51,951 bases of DNA, from the NCBI RefSeq assembly GCF_000737335.2, contig NZ_JMCC02000069.1:1-51951 (forward strand), given 5' to 3'. The translations under genes were made by a program, and so were the position numbers. Each line of letters begins with the position of its first letter. Within the stretch, counting starts at the first letter, position 1. Source of the stretch: Enhygromyxa salina (lineage in GTDB: Bacteria > Myxococcota_A > Polyangia > Nannocystales > Nannocystaceae). This document shows, piece after piece, positions 1 through 8,521 of this stretch. Under the pieces are notes generated by a model, which did no database searches, had not been told where the DNA came from, and saw only the letters and a program-made list of their open reading frames with translations.

Positions 1-69
1 CCGGGCGGCTAAGCGATCGGAATCTATTAAGAATTCAAACTGATCGCCGCTCTAGCAGCCCGTGGTGCA

Positions 70-603
70 ATGCCTCGCACCGCCTCGCTTGGTCTTTCCG
101 CCGAGCTCTTCGTCGCCGAAACTTGCAGTACGCCCGGTACAGCTGCGTTTCGGCTCCTCAATCTCGACGAAAATCCCGGCGCGAGGCGACGCGATGCATT
201 GCACCACGGGCTGCTAGAAATTGGCGCCGTGTTTGTGCATCGGTTGGCCGACGAGGTCCACGGCAGGGAGGTACTCGAGTTCCAAAGCGAGGACGAAGAC
301 TGCATTGATATCGGACTCGAGGAGCTCGTTCGCACCTACCAAGCGGTGTTTGACCAGGTCGCGGCGAGCACCTGCGCGACCCTTGACGCGTTCATCGTCG
401 AAGTCGAGGAATTGGGCTATTACCCCGAAGGTAGGGCGCCGTTCTCCGCTGAGATTGCGACCGCGCAGCTTGCTGCAGCGGTCGCCGAATTGGGCCGGGT
501 GCATGGATCCGGCGGGTATTTTCTGAACAAGCTCTCGCAGTTTCTAGACCGCCACCTCCCGTGTTGCTCCGTCGTCCATGTGAGCCGGAGCTGGGGTTGG
601 TAG
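70..603 (+). CDS. Hypothetical protein, 177 aa
   Basis: I do not recognise this protein. It is a soluble-looking, acidic product with no signal peptide or membrane segment. Residues about 75-130 are helix-rich with many Glu/Asp (for example SEDEDCIDIGLEELVRTY). Codon use in this frame is GC-rich at third positions through the middle of the ORF, which favours it over the overlapping minus-strand frames. The first 35 codons fit less well and no clear ribosome binding site precedes the ATG, so the real start may lie further in. It stands alone, tail to tail with the Cys-rich lipoprotein gene. It could also be a decayed gene; no function is claimed. Confidence 0.45.
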   Translation: MPRTASLGLSAELFVAETCSTPGTAAFRLLNLDENPGARRRDALHHGLLEIGAVFVHRLADEVHGREVLEFQSEDEDCIDIGLEELVRTYQAVFDQVAASTCATLDAFIVEVEELGYYPEGRAPFSAEIATAQLAAAVAELGRVHGSGGYFLNKLSQFLDRHLPCCSVVHVSRSWGW

Positions 604-715
604 CGGCGTTCAGCCGCCGCCGGGTCCGGGCGTATGCCCAACGTTGAACTCTAGGCCTCCCCCAGGACCCGACACCAGCCGGCAGTGGGCTCGTGCCCGC
701 TCACTGGAAGGCGGA

Positions 716-1393
716 TCAGCACGGCGTGCAAGCGCACGCCGCATCGCAGCCGGGCATGCTCTTGGGCGCCGAGGTTCCCTGACAAGAAGCACTGCAGGCT
801 CCGGTGCCGCACTCGACCGAAGCGTCGTAGCAGATCTCATCCGTCGCGCCGCAGGTCAGCGAACACGAGCCCCCGCCACAGATCATCGTCAGCTTCTTGC
901 ACGCTTCGTCGCCGGAGTTGCAGGTGACCGAGCAGGCGTATTGGTCCGAACAGGTCACGTCGACATCCTTGCAAGCGGTCGCACCGTCGCAGACGACGGC
1001 GCACGCGAAGCCTGGGGGGCAGAGGATGTCGTCGCTGTCGCAGGCCTTGTCGCCGATGCAGTTGATCGCGCACACGTTGTCTTCGCAGGTCGAGCACGCG
1101 GGCGGGCAGGGGTCGCCGCCGGGGGCGACGGGGTCCTGACAGTCGCCGTCGCCATCGCCATCGCCGTCGCCATCGCCGTCGCCATCGCCATCGCCATCGC
1201 CGTCGCCATCGCCATCGCCGTCGCCGTTGCCGTCGCCATCGCCGGCTTCGCTGTCCGACCCGGAGCTCGTTGAATCTCCGCCGTCTGTGTTCGCCGCGAT
1301 GGTTGGCGTCTCGTCCTGGAACAGCGGGTTGCGCTCGATGAGACAGGCCCCGAGCCCGAGCGACACCAACAGCGCGAGCAGCCGCATCGACAT
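716..1393 (-). CDS. Cys-rich lipoprotein with Gly-Asp repeat linker
   Basis: Predicted surface lipoprotein of 225 residues. The ATG at 1393 gives a short signal peptide (MSMRLLALLVSLGLGAC) with lipobox LGAC; a second in-frame ATG lies two codons on, and the longer frame to 1429 adds 12 Arg/Ser-rich residues with no role. After the lipobox comes a Ser/Thr/Asp-rich linker, then a run of about 17 Gly-Asp dipeptides (residues about 50-85), then a C-terminal half with about 26 cysteines arranged as roughly four 22-24-residue repeats of the form C-x3-C-x-G-x3-C-x6-C. Such modules are common in Nannocystaceae exported proteins, where function is unknown; the Cys spacing suggests disulfide-stapled repeats outside the cytoplasm. 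It is divergent from the beta-helix gene at 1602. Confidence 0.85.
   Translation of the reverse strand: MSMRLLALLVSLGLGACLIERNPLFQDETPTIAANTDGGDSTSSGSDSEAGDGDGNGDGDGDGDGDGDGDGDGDGDGDGDGDGDCQDPVAPGGDPCPPACSTCEDNVCAINCIGDKACDSDDILCPPGFACAVVCDGATACKDVDVTCSDQYACSVTCNSGDEACKKLTMICGGGSCSLTCGATDEICYDASVECGTGACSASCQGTSAPKSMPGCDAACACTPC
1142..1243. repeat. Hexanucleotide microsatellite encoding (Gly-Asp)n
   Basis: About 17 consecutive 6-bp units, mostly GCCGTC or GCCATC on the plus strand, lie inside the minus-strand lipoprotein gene and encode its Gly-Asp linker. One unit is GCCGTT, giving an Asn for Asp. The unit length is a multiple of three, so slippage would change linker length without a frameshift. 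Confidence 0.9.
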
Positions 1394-1601
1394 GGGACTC
1401 GATCGCCTCGATGCGCTACGGGCCGGCACCTCCGAACTCTACGGTGTGGGGGGCTGTGCCGGATCGACGACGCATAAATTTCACGCGTTCGGCTTCGTTT
1501 ACACGCCCTCTGAAGGGTCGGTGAGGAAGATCACCGTTTTTCTCGTTCGCCGCGCAATCCCTTCACGGGGTTGCTTGCACTGCTCGATCGAGAGCCTCGC
1601 C

Positions 1602-3029
1602 ATGCGAACCGTCAAAACCCTACTCCTCACCGCTTCCATGTTCTTGATCCCCGGGATCGCCAACGCGGCGATCTGTCAGGTCGATCCCGCGGGTGCCTTT
1701 GGCATGCCCTTCGCGACGATAGACGACGCGATCGCGCTCGGTGGCTGCGGTGCCGTGGGCTCGATCATCGAGGTCTACTGCCCCCTGGGCGGCTGCGTGC
1801 ACCCAAGCGCGACGATCGCTGGCCTCAACGACATCACCGTGCTGTCGGCCGAGCTGTGGGGCAACGGCCCGGTGAGCTTCAATAATTCGTACTCACCCAA
1901 CGCGCTGATGATCCACAACAGCACGCAGATCGTGGTCGAGGGGTTTGACCACTTCAACGCCAACGGACGCGCGATCGAGATCATCAACTCGGACGCGTTC
2001 GTCGTCGGCCACCCGGGGATTGGCCGCTACACCCGGACATCGGGGACGACTGGGGTGTACGTCGAGGGCGGCTCGAACGTGGATCTGCTCTACGTCGCCT
2101 TTGTCTGGAACAAGACCGGGCTCGAGCTGCAAGGCTTCGCTGGCCCGCTAGGCCCTCGCGTCAACGCGACGTCGATCGTGGCGCTCAACAACGACCGCGC
2201 GATCGTGAGCGATGGGGCGTCGGGTCCGGTGCTCGACATCCGAAGCGACTACGGCCTCGCCATGCACAACTACATCATGCGCAACGACGAGGGCATCATC
2301 GCCAAGGGCAACTCCAATGTGACGGTTGACCACACGCTGTTCGCCGGCAACCTGCGCCTGTTGCCGGGGGCACCGATCAGCCCCGCGCTGCTCGAGGTTG
2401 ATGGCAACGCCGACATGACCGTGCGCAATGCGTTGATCTACGACAACGACGCAAAACCCAACCCCGGCGTCCAGCTGCCGTGGTCGGCCTGGAGCTCGCC
2501 AACGGCGTGCGGCGGCGGCCCGTGCACCAACACCAACGGGAAGATCCTTCAGCATCAGAGCGGCGGCGTGGTCAAGATCATCGCTAGCACGATCATCGAT
2601 AATCAGACCGACTTGGTGTTCAACGTTGACGCTGCTGGCTCGGGTCAGCTGATCGTCGACCACACGATCCTGGCGCACAATTGGGGGAAGGTGTTCTCGA
2701 TGAGCACGTGGTGGCCTGGGTGTCCGCCAGTACAAGGCATCGACTCGTTCTTCTGGGACAACCGCGTTGACGCCGACCCACTGGCCTGCATGCCGCCTGG
2801 GATGGGGACCTGGAATCCCGCGCCGATCTCGGGCGCGATGACGCCCGACCTCGTCCCCGGATTTCCGGGGATCCCCGCGCCATTCACGGATCTGTACTGG
2901 GTGACCTCGTTCGCGCCGACCTCCCCGTACCCGCTTCCTGGCGGCCTGTACCTTGGCCCGGCGTGGGGTGTGGATGGGGCCACGCCCGACAGCAACCCGC
3001 TCGACGTCGGTTATCACAATCCGCTGTGA
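1602..3029 (+). CDS. Secreted right-handed beta-helix protein
   Basis: Predicted exported protein of 475 residues. The frame is open from 1227, but the ATG at 1602 starts a textbook signal peptide (MRTVKTLLLTASMFLIPG, cleavage after ANA), with a GAGAG purine run 7-11 bases upstream. The rest is rich in short Asn/Asp/Val/Ile strands recurring about every 20-25 residues (INSDAFVVG, IMRNDEGIIAKGNSNV, TVRNALIYDND, IIASTIIDNQTDLVF), as in parallel beta-helix surface proteins related to pectate lyases and PbH1 repeats. No catalytic residues can be named. The C-terminus ends in a DxGYHNP motif seen in other myxobacterial beta-helix proteins. The role may be polysaccharide binding or cleavage, by inference only. 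Confidence 0.8.
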   Translation: MRTVKTLLLTASMFLIPGIANAAICQVDPAGAFGMPFATIDDAIALGGCGAVGSIIEVYCPLGGCVHPSATIAGLNDITVLSAELWGNGPVSFNNSYSPNALMIHNSTQIVVEGFDHFNANGRAIEIINSDAFVVGHPGIGRYTRTSGTTGVYVEGGSNVDLLYVAFVWNKTGLELQGFAGPLGPRVNATSIVALNNDRAIVSDGASGPVLDIRSDYGLAMHNYIMRNDEGIIAKGNSNVTVDHTLFAGNLRLLPGAPISPALLEVDGNADMTVRNALIYDNDAKPNPGVQLPWSAWSSPTACGGGPCTNTNGKILQHQSGGVVKIIASTIIDNQTDLVFNVDAAGSGQLIVDHTILAHNWGKVFSMSTWWPGCPPVQGIDSFFWDNRVDADPLACMPPGMGTWNPAPISGAMTPDLVPGFPGIPAPFTDLYWVTSFAPTSPYPLPGGLYLGPAWGVDGATPDSNPLDVGYHNPL

Positions 3030-3054
3030 CAGCTCGGAAACTGCCCTCGCCCCA

Positions 3055-3211
3055 GCTGTTTTCAGCTCGGGCGAGGGTTTCTCGCCCGCTTGCGGACGCA
3101 TTCGTAAACAGGTTCACCGTGGGGCAGCGGGCTGTTTTCAGCTCGGGCGAGGGCTTCTCGCCCGCTTGCGGACACATTCGTAAACGGGCTGACCGTGGGC
3201 AGCGAGCTGTT
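3055..3211. repeat. 76-bp tandem intergenic repeat with internal hairpin
   Basis: Two near-identical copies, 3055-3130 and 3131-3205, are followed by the first bases of a third at 3206. Each copy holds a perfect 7-bp stem GGGCGAG/CTCGCCC with a 5-base loop (3069-3087 and 3145-3163), and then a conserved CATTCGTAAAC block. The copies sit between the beta-helix gene and the protease gene. There is no U tract after the stems, so this is not a classic intrinsic terminator. A diverged copy lies at about 45470-45545. Confidence 0.85.
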
Positions 3212-3248
3212 CGGACCGGCGCTGGCACTGCGAGGTAGGGTGTTCAAC

Positions 3249-5300
3249 ATGAAGTTCAATTACTACGGAGTTGCCGTTGCCCTCTCGCTGTTTGGGTGCG
3301 CGCTGCCTGACGATGACATCGACGCGGAGCTCGCGGTCGTTGGCCAACCGGGGAACCACGGGTCCGACCACGCCAGCGCCCACGACATTGATGGGAGCGG
3401 CGCGGAGCAGATCCCCGCGAGCGGCCCACCGCCGCCCCTGCTGGGGCAACCGGCGGTGACCTGTCCCGGCGCGCGGCTGATCGGCGTGCTCATGGGCCCC
3501 AACGAGGGCTGCGATCTCGGCGGGACGCTGCCGCCCAATTGGGACGGCTACCGAATGTTCGAGGAAGCCTCGCCCGGGGTCAAAGGCCTGACCGCGCCGG
3601 TCCCGAGCGAGCTCGCGCGCTACTGCGTGTTCGAGCGCGAGTCGCCGCCGATGAGCCCCGACGACTACATCGGGATGTTTCAGGCGATCGACCTGGCCCC
3701 AACGATGGCGCTGACCGAGGTCGCCGTCGACTGCATGGGAGAGTTCGCCCAGGCCGATCTCAACGACGCCGCGGTGGTGGGGGCCATGGAGCTCGCGTTC
3801 GACAAGAACGTCGATCGAGTCGTGGATCTGTTGGGCACCAGCTGGGCGCGCAAGGAGATCGACGTGACCCTGCTCGACACGGTCTCGCAGTCTGCGGTCA
3901 ACCCCGCCAACGAGCACGCGTGGCAGCTTGGCGCGCTGATCGAACGGATCGCGTGTCCGGTGTTCGACCCTGGCTGCTCTGACGGAATTGGCTACGTGCT
4001 GGCGATGCCGCGCGAGACCTGGGTTGACGCGCCGGATTGGATCGACGGCGGCCATCACGGGACCCAAGGCGACATCGCGCTGGCGATCTACCAGGCCGTG
4101 GGCGAGTGGCGGGCGCGGCTCTCGAACCCGGGCGCGGCCAAGCGCTTGGTCCTCAACTTGAGCCTTGGCTGGGAGCGCGACGCCCCCGACGTGTTCAACG
4201 AGGGCCGCGGCGCGACCATGGCGTTGCTGTCCGCGCTCGAGTACGCCCGCTGCCAGGGCGCGCTGGTGTTTACCGCTGCCGGCAACAACCCCGATCCGTC
4301 CTGCCCCGAGCTCCACACCGGACCGCTCGCGCCAGCGGAGTTCGAGAAGTACCCGGCGCTCGACTCGTTCATGTGCGCGAGCAAGGGCTTTGGCGGCGGC
4401 GGCAGCGGGTTGCCGATCCACGGCGGGGTGAGCACCTATCGGCCGCTGGTCTACGCGGTCGGTGGCGTCGATGGCTTTGACGAGCCGCTGATCAACTCGC
4501 GCGAGGACGGCCAGCCGCGCCTGGTTGCGACCGGGGCCAACGGCGTGGCCGCTTCCAGCTCGTACAAGGCCCTGACCGGGACCTCTGTCGCGTCCGCTGT
4601 CGCTTCGGCGACGGCCGCGTTGATCTGGTCCTACGACCGAAACCTGACGCCTGACGACGTCGCCGCGCTGCTCTATGACACTGGCTGGGCGACCGGTCCG
4701 ACCGCCGACTTCGCGCTGTCTGGGGTGCCGGCGGTGCGAAGGCTGTCGGTCTGCGCCGCGCTCGACCAGGCCTGCGCGAGCCACAGCCCCGCTTGGTGCC
4801 CGCACCTTGGTTGCAGCGCGCAGGCACCCGACGCCGACGGCGGACTCGGGCCATTCAGCGCCGAGGTGGACACGGTCCTGGCTTCCGCGACGATCGACGC
4901 GTTCGCGGGCTCGAGCGGCGCGGCGCCGGTTTGTTCGCCCAGCAATTGGTCCAACCTCGCCGACCCCCAGCCCGAGGTGCCCGTGTGCCCCTATTGCAAC
5001 ATCGACGTGCCCCCGGCGGCGGCGTCGACCGATCCCGACGATGTCTTGAGCATGTCGATCCACCCCGACTATGCGTCTTACACGATCTTGGATCTGACGA
5101 TGACCCTCTACGACAGCACCAGGACCGAGACGACCTATAGTTTTGACTCTGCGGTGATCGCTAGCCTCAATAATGGGGGCACGGGGGTGACCACGGTGAC
5201 CTTTGATGTTCCCGATACGATCGCGGCTTCGCTGGAGTTCGAGCTGCTCAGCCCGACGGGGGTCGTGTCCACCCAGCTGAACGGGATTGTCGTGAACTAG
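3249..5300 (+). CDS. Subtilisin-like (S8) serine protease, lipoprotein
   Basis: Predicted lipid-anchored subtilase of 683 residues. The ATG at 3249 (AGGG 8 bases upstream) gives MKFNYYGVAVALSLFGC with a lipobox-like LFGC; the upstream in-frame start at 3195 falls in the repeat. The S8 landmarks occur in order: Asp in TLLDT (about 209), His in GGHHGTQGDIA (about 269), the oxyanion Asn in TAAGNN (about 346) and Ser in GTSVASA (about 446). Before the Asp lies a 190-residue N-terminal region, and after the Ser a Cys-containing C-terminal region of about 220 residues ending in a beta-rich domain. The His motif is HGTQGDIA rather than HGTxVAG, so it is a divergent subtilase, but all catalytic residues are present. 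It probably degrades external protein. Confidence 0.85.
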   Translation: MKFNYYGVAVALSLFGCALPDDDIDAELAVVGQPGNHGSDHASAHDIDGSGAEQIPASGPPPPLLGQPAVTCPGARLIGVLMGPNEGCDLGGTLPPNWDGYRMFEEASPGVKGLTAPVPSELARYCVFERESPPMSPDDYIGMFQAIDLAPTMALTEVAVDCMGEFAQADLNDAAVVGAMELAFDKNVDRVVDLLGTSWARKEIDVTLLDTVSQSAVNPANEHAWQLGALIERIACPVFDPGCSDGIGYVLAMPRETWVDAPDWIDGGHHGTQGDIALAIYQAVGEWRARLSNPGAAKRLVLNLSLGWERDAPDVFNEGRGATMALLSALEYARCQGALVFTAAGNNPDPSCPELHTGPLAPAEFEKYPALDSFMCASKGFGGGGSGLPIHGGVSTYRPLVYAVGGVDGFDEPLINSREDGQPRLVATGANGVAASSSYKALTGTSVASAVASATAALIWSYDRNLTPDDVAALLYDTGWATGPTADFALSGVPAVRRLSVCAALDQACASHSPAWCPHLGCSAQAPDADGGLGPFSAEVDTVLASATIDAFAGSSGAAPVCSPSNWSNLADPQPEVPVCPYCNIDVPPAAASTDPDDVLSMSIHPDYASYTILDLTMTLYDSTRTETTYSFDSAVIASLNNGGTGVTTVTFDVPDTIAASLEFELLSPTGVVSTQLNGIVVN

Positions 5301-5306
5301 TACGCC

Positions 5307-5537
5307 ATGCAGGAGGGCCTGCCTCCGTTCCTGACCAGCCTGCGCAACGACTGGGAGATCGAGGCGCTCGACGGCGGCCGGTGTCGGGTGGTTGGCGTGG
5401 CGCAGTTCGGAGTCGCGGCCGCCGGGGCGCCAAAGCAGCCTCAGATCGAGCAGCAGATGTCGCAGGCGCTCGAGGGGTTTGGGCTCGCGATTCAAACCAC
5501 GCTCGAGGGCGAGCGCGAGCCCCGAACGGGCTCGTAG
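5307..5537 (+). pseudogene. Possible C-terminal remnant of a SRPBCC-like protein
   Basis: A 76-codon frame starts six bases after the protease stop and in the same reading frame. Its sequence (NDWEIEALDGGRCRVVGV, then an amphipathic helix IEQQMSQALEGFGLAIQTTL) resembles the last strand and long C-terminal helix of SRPBCC/START-like folds, with the first two thirds missing. There is no ribosome binding site. It could be a decayed gene, or a tail appended to the protease by stop-codon readthrough. The remaining 104 bases to 5641 show nothing recognisable. Confidence 0.35.
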
Positions 5538-5641
5538 AGAGCGGCTCGGGGGACGCACGACCTGTACACGTCCGCCGAAGCCACCCCGAGGAGCGACGCG
5601 CCAGCGGCTGCAGTCGCCGAAGTCTGAGGTCCATGTAGGAA

Positions 5642-6394
5642 TCAGAACGCACCGGTGCCGCGGACGAGCCAGTACAGCACCACGATGGGGCTGAGGTCGA
5701 CCGCGACGCCAACGCGCAGGCCGTGCTCCGGCGCAGGGAGGCCCAGGTACTCGTGGCTGAACGTCAGCGACAAGATCCCGCTCAAGTAGGTCAGGACCGG
5801 GCCATGGCGAACGCCCAGGGCCGCGGTGCGGACGTCTTCGGTGATCGGGGTCGAGCCAAACACGAACGCGCCGCGATAGCTCGCGCCGATCGTCTCGCTA
5901 AAGTAGGCATTGTTCACATCCTGAAACAAGCCAAGCTCGAGGCCCAGCTCGCCAAGTTGGCGACGCCCGACCAAGCTGTCAAATCGGTAGCCGATCGCGG
6001 GTCGGACAGTGAACATGATCGGGCTTTCATCGTGGCTCTTCGAATGGAACGACACGCCCACGTCCACCAGCAGCGAAAAGCTGGGCCGCCGGGACTGACC
6101 CAGGCGAAACGCTGGGCCAAGATCGAGGCGAAGCGACGGCAGCGTAACCCCGTCATCCGAGTCATGATGGCGCCTCTCGACGGGCTCCGGCGCGGGCTCC
6201 AGCGGCGCGGAGGGTGGGGGCCTGCGCGGCCGGAAATCGGGCGGCAGGTCGACCGGATCGAGCGCAGGCGCCTCGGCATCCCGCTGCTCAGTGGGCTCAC
6301 CGGGTGGTTGCTCTGCCAGCGCCGCTTGGGCTGGCGCGCCCACGCCAACCGCCACACCCAGCAGCCAGGGGCACAATCGGGTGAGGCCAGCCAC
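5642..6394 (-). CDS. Outer-membrane-type protein with signal peptide
   Basis: Predicted exported protein of 250 residues. I chose the GTG at 6394 because it begins a clean signal peptide (MAGLTRLCPWLLGVAVGVGA, cleavage near AQAALA); the frame is open to a GTG at 6427, which adds 11 residues with three cysteines. A Pro-rich linker (residues about 30-65) precedes a C-terminal domain of alternating amphipathic strands (SLLVDVGVSFHSKS, RPAIGYRFDSL, LSLTFSHEYLGL). It ends in Phe, as many outer-membrane beta-barrels do. No family is recognised. It is tail-side neighbour of the two-component operon but separated from it by about 55 bases; it may share that transcript. Confidence 0.7.
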   Translation of the reverse strand: MAGLTRLCPWLLGVAVGVGAPAQAALAEQPPGEPTEQRDAEAPALDPVDLPPDFRPRRPPPSAPLEPAPEPVERRHHDSDDGVTLPSLRLDLGPAFRLGQSRRPSFSLLVDVGVSFHSKSHDESPIMFTVRPAIGYRFDSLVGRRQLGELGLELGLFQDVNNAYFSETIGASYRGAFVFGSTPITEDVRTAALGVRHGPVLTYLSGILSLTFSHEYLGLPAPEHGLRVGVAVDLSPIVVLYWLVRGTGAF

Positions 6395-6449
6395 GCACCG
6401 ATTGTCGCATGACCGGCAGTTTGGCACGAGCGCAGGTCAGCAATGGTGA

Positions 6450-7085
6450 TCACGGCTCGCGCTGCATGTCGACTTGCTTGAGCGCGGCGAGCTCCTCTTC
6501 GAGGGCGAGGATCCTGCCCGCAGCGAGCTTCGCTGCCGCCTGCGCGGCGTCGAGCTGGGCGCGCAGCTGCTCGCGCTCGCGCTCGAGGGTCGCGAGCTTG
6601 GCGTCGCGTTGCTCGACGCTGGCCTCGGCCTCGGCGAGGGCGTGCTCGAGGTCGCTGGTCTGGCGCTCGAGCTCGCGCAGCTCGAGGGTGAGCTCGAGCA
6701 GCGCCTCTTGGAGCGCGTCAGCCCGAAGGATCTTGCTCGCATGCGCTGCCGCGATCTTGCCCCACACGCTGTCGGCGTGGTCGAGCTCGAGCGTGCGCAG
6801 CTCGAGCTCCCCGCGCGCGCGCTCGATTCGAGGACCCTGCGCGAGCCAGCTCAGGGCTCGAAAGAAGCGGGCGTGGGCGACGGCCTCCCTGCGCTCGGGG
6901 TGGCCGTCGATGATCGAGGTAGCCAGCAGCACGACCTCGCCGTGGCGACCCGCCGTGTACAGCTGCTCGAGGGTTGGCTCGTCGGACGCGGGGGCTGTCG
7001 CCGGTTGCAGCGGCGCCTTGCAGGCCACCAACGCCAGTCCAAGGGCCAGCCCGAGCGCCAGCACCACCCGGGCGCCCGCGCTCAT
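6450..7085 (-). CDS. Coiled-coil lipoprotein, third gene of the two-component operon
   Basis: Predicted lipoprotein of 211 residues. The ATG at 7085 overlaps the stop of the upstream kinase gene (ATGA), so translation is probably coupled. The signal peptide has lipobox LVAC at about residue 22. Residues about 30-110 look like helical TPR-type packing (LEQLYTAGRHGEVVLLATS). Residues about 120-205 are an uninterrupted Glu/Leu/Arg heptad coiled coil. Its position resembles accessory lipoproteins such as QseG, which lie with QseE/QseF-type sensor and sigma54-regulator pairs; a role in signal sensing at the envelope is inferred from that and not shown. Confidence 0.85.
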   Translation of the reverse strand: MSAGARVVLALGLALGLALVACKAPLQPATAPASDEPTLEQLYTAGRHGEVVLLATSIIDGHPERREAVAHARFFRALSWLAQGPRIERARGELELRTLELDHADSVWGKIAAAHASKILRADALQEALLELTLELRELERQTSDLEHALAEAEASVEQRDAKLATLEREREQLRAQLDAAQAAAKLAAGRILALEEELAALKQVDMQREP

Positions 7086-8521
7086 CGAGGCCCGCCTTCG
7101 ATCGGCAGCGCGACGTGCAGCGCGGCCCCGCCCAGCGGGCTGTCTCCGACCGCGATCGTGCCTGCGTGGGCCTCGACGATCTCTCGGCACAGCGCGAGCC
7201 CCAGCCCGATGCCGCCGTCCGAGGATCGCCCCTGCCGGCGAAAGAACTTCTCGAACACGCGTCGACGATCGGCTTGCGGGATCCCTGGCCCCGAGTCGAC
7301 CACGCTCAGCAGCGCGTGCTCGGGCAGATCGCTGCGCGGGTCGAGCTCGGCCGGGAGCGCGGCGGTCGGGCAGCGCCGCACCCAAACTTCGATCTGTCCG
7401 CCGGGCGGCGTGTACTTGAGCCCATTCTCGATCAGGTTCTGGATCACCTGAATCGTTCGATCGCGGTCGCAAGCCAGCGTGATCGAGGGCTCGACCGACT
7501 GCACGCGAACGCCGATCGAGCGCTCGCTGGCCCAGGCCTCGAGCTCGTGCGCGGCCACGCTAGCCAGCTGCACGAGGTCGTGCTCGCTGAAGTCATAGCG
7601 AATGCCGGTCCGCAACCGATGCAGATCGAGCAGCTCGGAGATCATCGCCGACAGGCGCTGGGCCGCCTGGGTGTTGAGCGCGAGCATGGTCCGCTGCTTG
7701 CTGGTCAGCGGCCCCGGGACCTCGTCGAGCAACAGCAAGTTGGTCTCGAGCATGGCGACGATCGGTGTGCGCAGCTCGTGTGAGACGCTGGCGATGAAGT
7801 CAGCCTTGATCTGCTCGAGCTGCTCGAGGTTCTTGACCATGCGATTGAACGCCCGCGCCGCGAGGCCAAGCTCATCGTCGCCGCTGGCGTCGAGCTGGAC
7901 CGAGAACTCACCTTGCGACACCGCGCGGGTCCCCACGATGAATTGGTCCAGGCGCGCGCGCAGCGAGTGAACCGCCAGTGTGATCAGCACCAGGCTCAGC
8001 ATGATCGCCAGGGCCGGGACCCACACCGCGGTGACGCCGGTCTGCTCGCGCAGGGTTTGAGCCACGGACGCCTCGAGGCCAGCGCGCTCGCGGGCGCTGC
8101 GTTGGACCTCGCGGGCGAGCTCGACCAGGGCCGCGGGCGCGTCCTGGGCCGCCGACGTGGGCCCCCTCGCCAGAAAGCTCGACCACGCGGCCTGCAGGCG
8201 CTCGAGCGCGAGCCGCTCGGACTCAGAGAGATCCGCGCTGGCGAGCCGGTCGAGCTCAGCGTCAACGCTGACCGCGACCTCGTCAATTTTATGTGCATAG
8301 CCCGGGTCCGAGCTAATCGCGTATTTGTTGCGGTACTCGCCAAGCCGCTCGAGTCGCGTGATGACCTCGGCGCCGACCCGCGCGTCGACCAAGCGCCGGG
8401 TCGTGAGCCGCTCATTGCTACGCGCGAGCTCATGAAGCCGGTCAACGCTGAACGCAACGACCCCAAGCAGCGGCAGCACGGCCAGCGCCACGCTGATCCC
8501 AAACCGGGTCGAGAGTCTCAC
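7082..8521 (-). CDS. Membrane sensor histidine kinase
   Basis: Transmembrane histidine kinase of 479 residues. The GTG start at 8521 overlaps the regulator stop (GTGA). Layout: TM1 about 7-25; a helical periplasmic region about 30-165; TM2 about 170-190 (WVPALAIMLSLVLITLAV); HAMP about 192-240; HisKA with H-box SHELRTP about 243-249; HATPase_c with N box LIENGLKYTP, G1 DSGPGIP, F box FEKFF and G2 GIGLGLAL. All catalytic boxes are intact. It should autophosphorylate and phosphorylate the NtrC-type regulator encoded just upstream. The signal is unknown. The organisation (sigma54 regulator, kinase, lipoprotein) resembles QseE/GlrK-type systems. Confidence 0.95.
   Translation of the reverse strand: MRLSTRFGISVALAVLPLLGVVAFSVDRLHELARSNERLTTRRLVDARVGAEVITRLERLGEYRNKYAISSDPGYAHKIDEVAVSVDAELDRLASADLSESERLALERLQAAWSSFLARGPTSAAQDAPAALVELAREVQRSARERAGLEASVAQTLREQTGVTAVWVPALAIMLSLVLITLAVHSLRARLDQFIVGTRAVSQGEFSVQLDASGDDELGLAARAFNRMVKNLEQLEQIKADFIASVSHELRTPIVAMLETNLLLLDEVPGPLTSKQRTMLALNTQAAQRLSAMISELLDLHRLRTGIRYDFSEHDLVQLASVAAHELEAWASERSIGVRVQSVEPSITLACDRDRTIQVIQNLIENGLKYTPPGGQIEVWVRRCPTAALPAELDPRSDLPEHALLSVVDSGPGIPQADRRRVFEKFFRRQGRSSDGGIGLGLALCREIVEAHAGTIAVGDSPLGGAALHVALPIEGGPR

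Noticed and set aside
1227..1601. N-terminal extension of the beta-helix protein frame
   Set aside because: It overlaps the opposite-strand lipoprotein start and promoter region and would bury a good signal peptide.
3055..3211. CRISPR-like repeat array
   Set aside because: The two full copies are contiguous with no spacers, and no cas genes are present in the window.
3138..5558. An 806-residue minus-strand open frame opposite the protease
   Set aside because: The plus strand has a signal peptide and the complete S8 catalytic set; the minus frame also crosses the tandem repeat.
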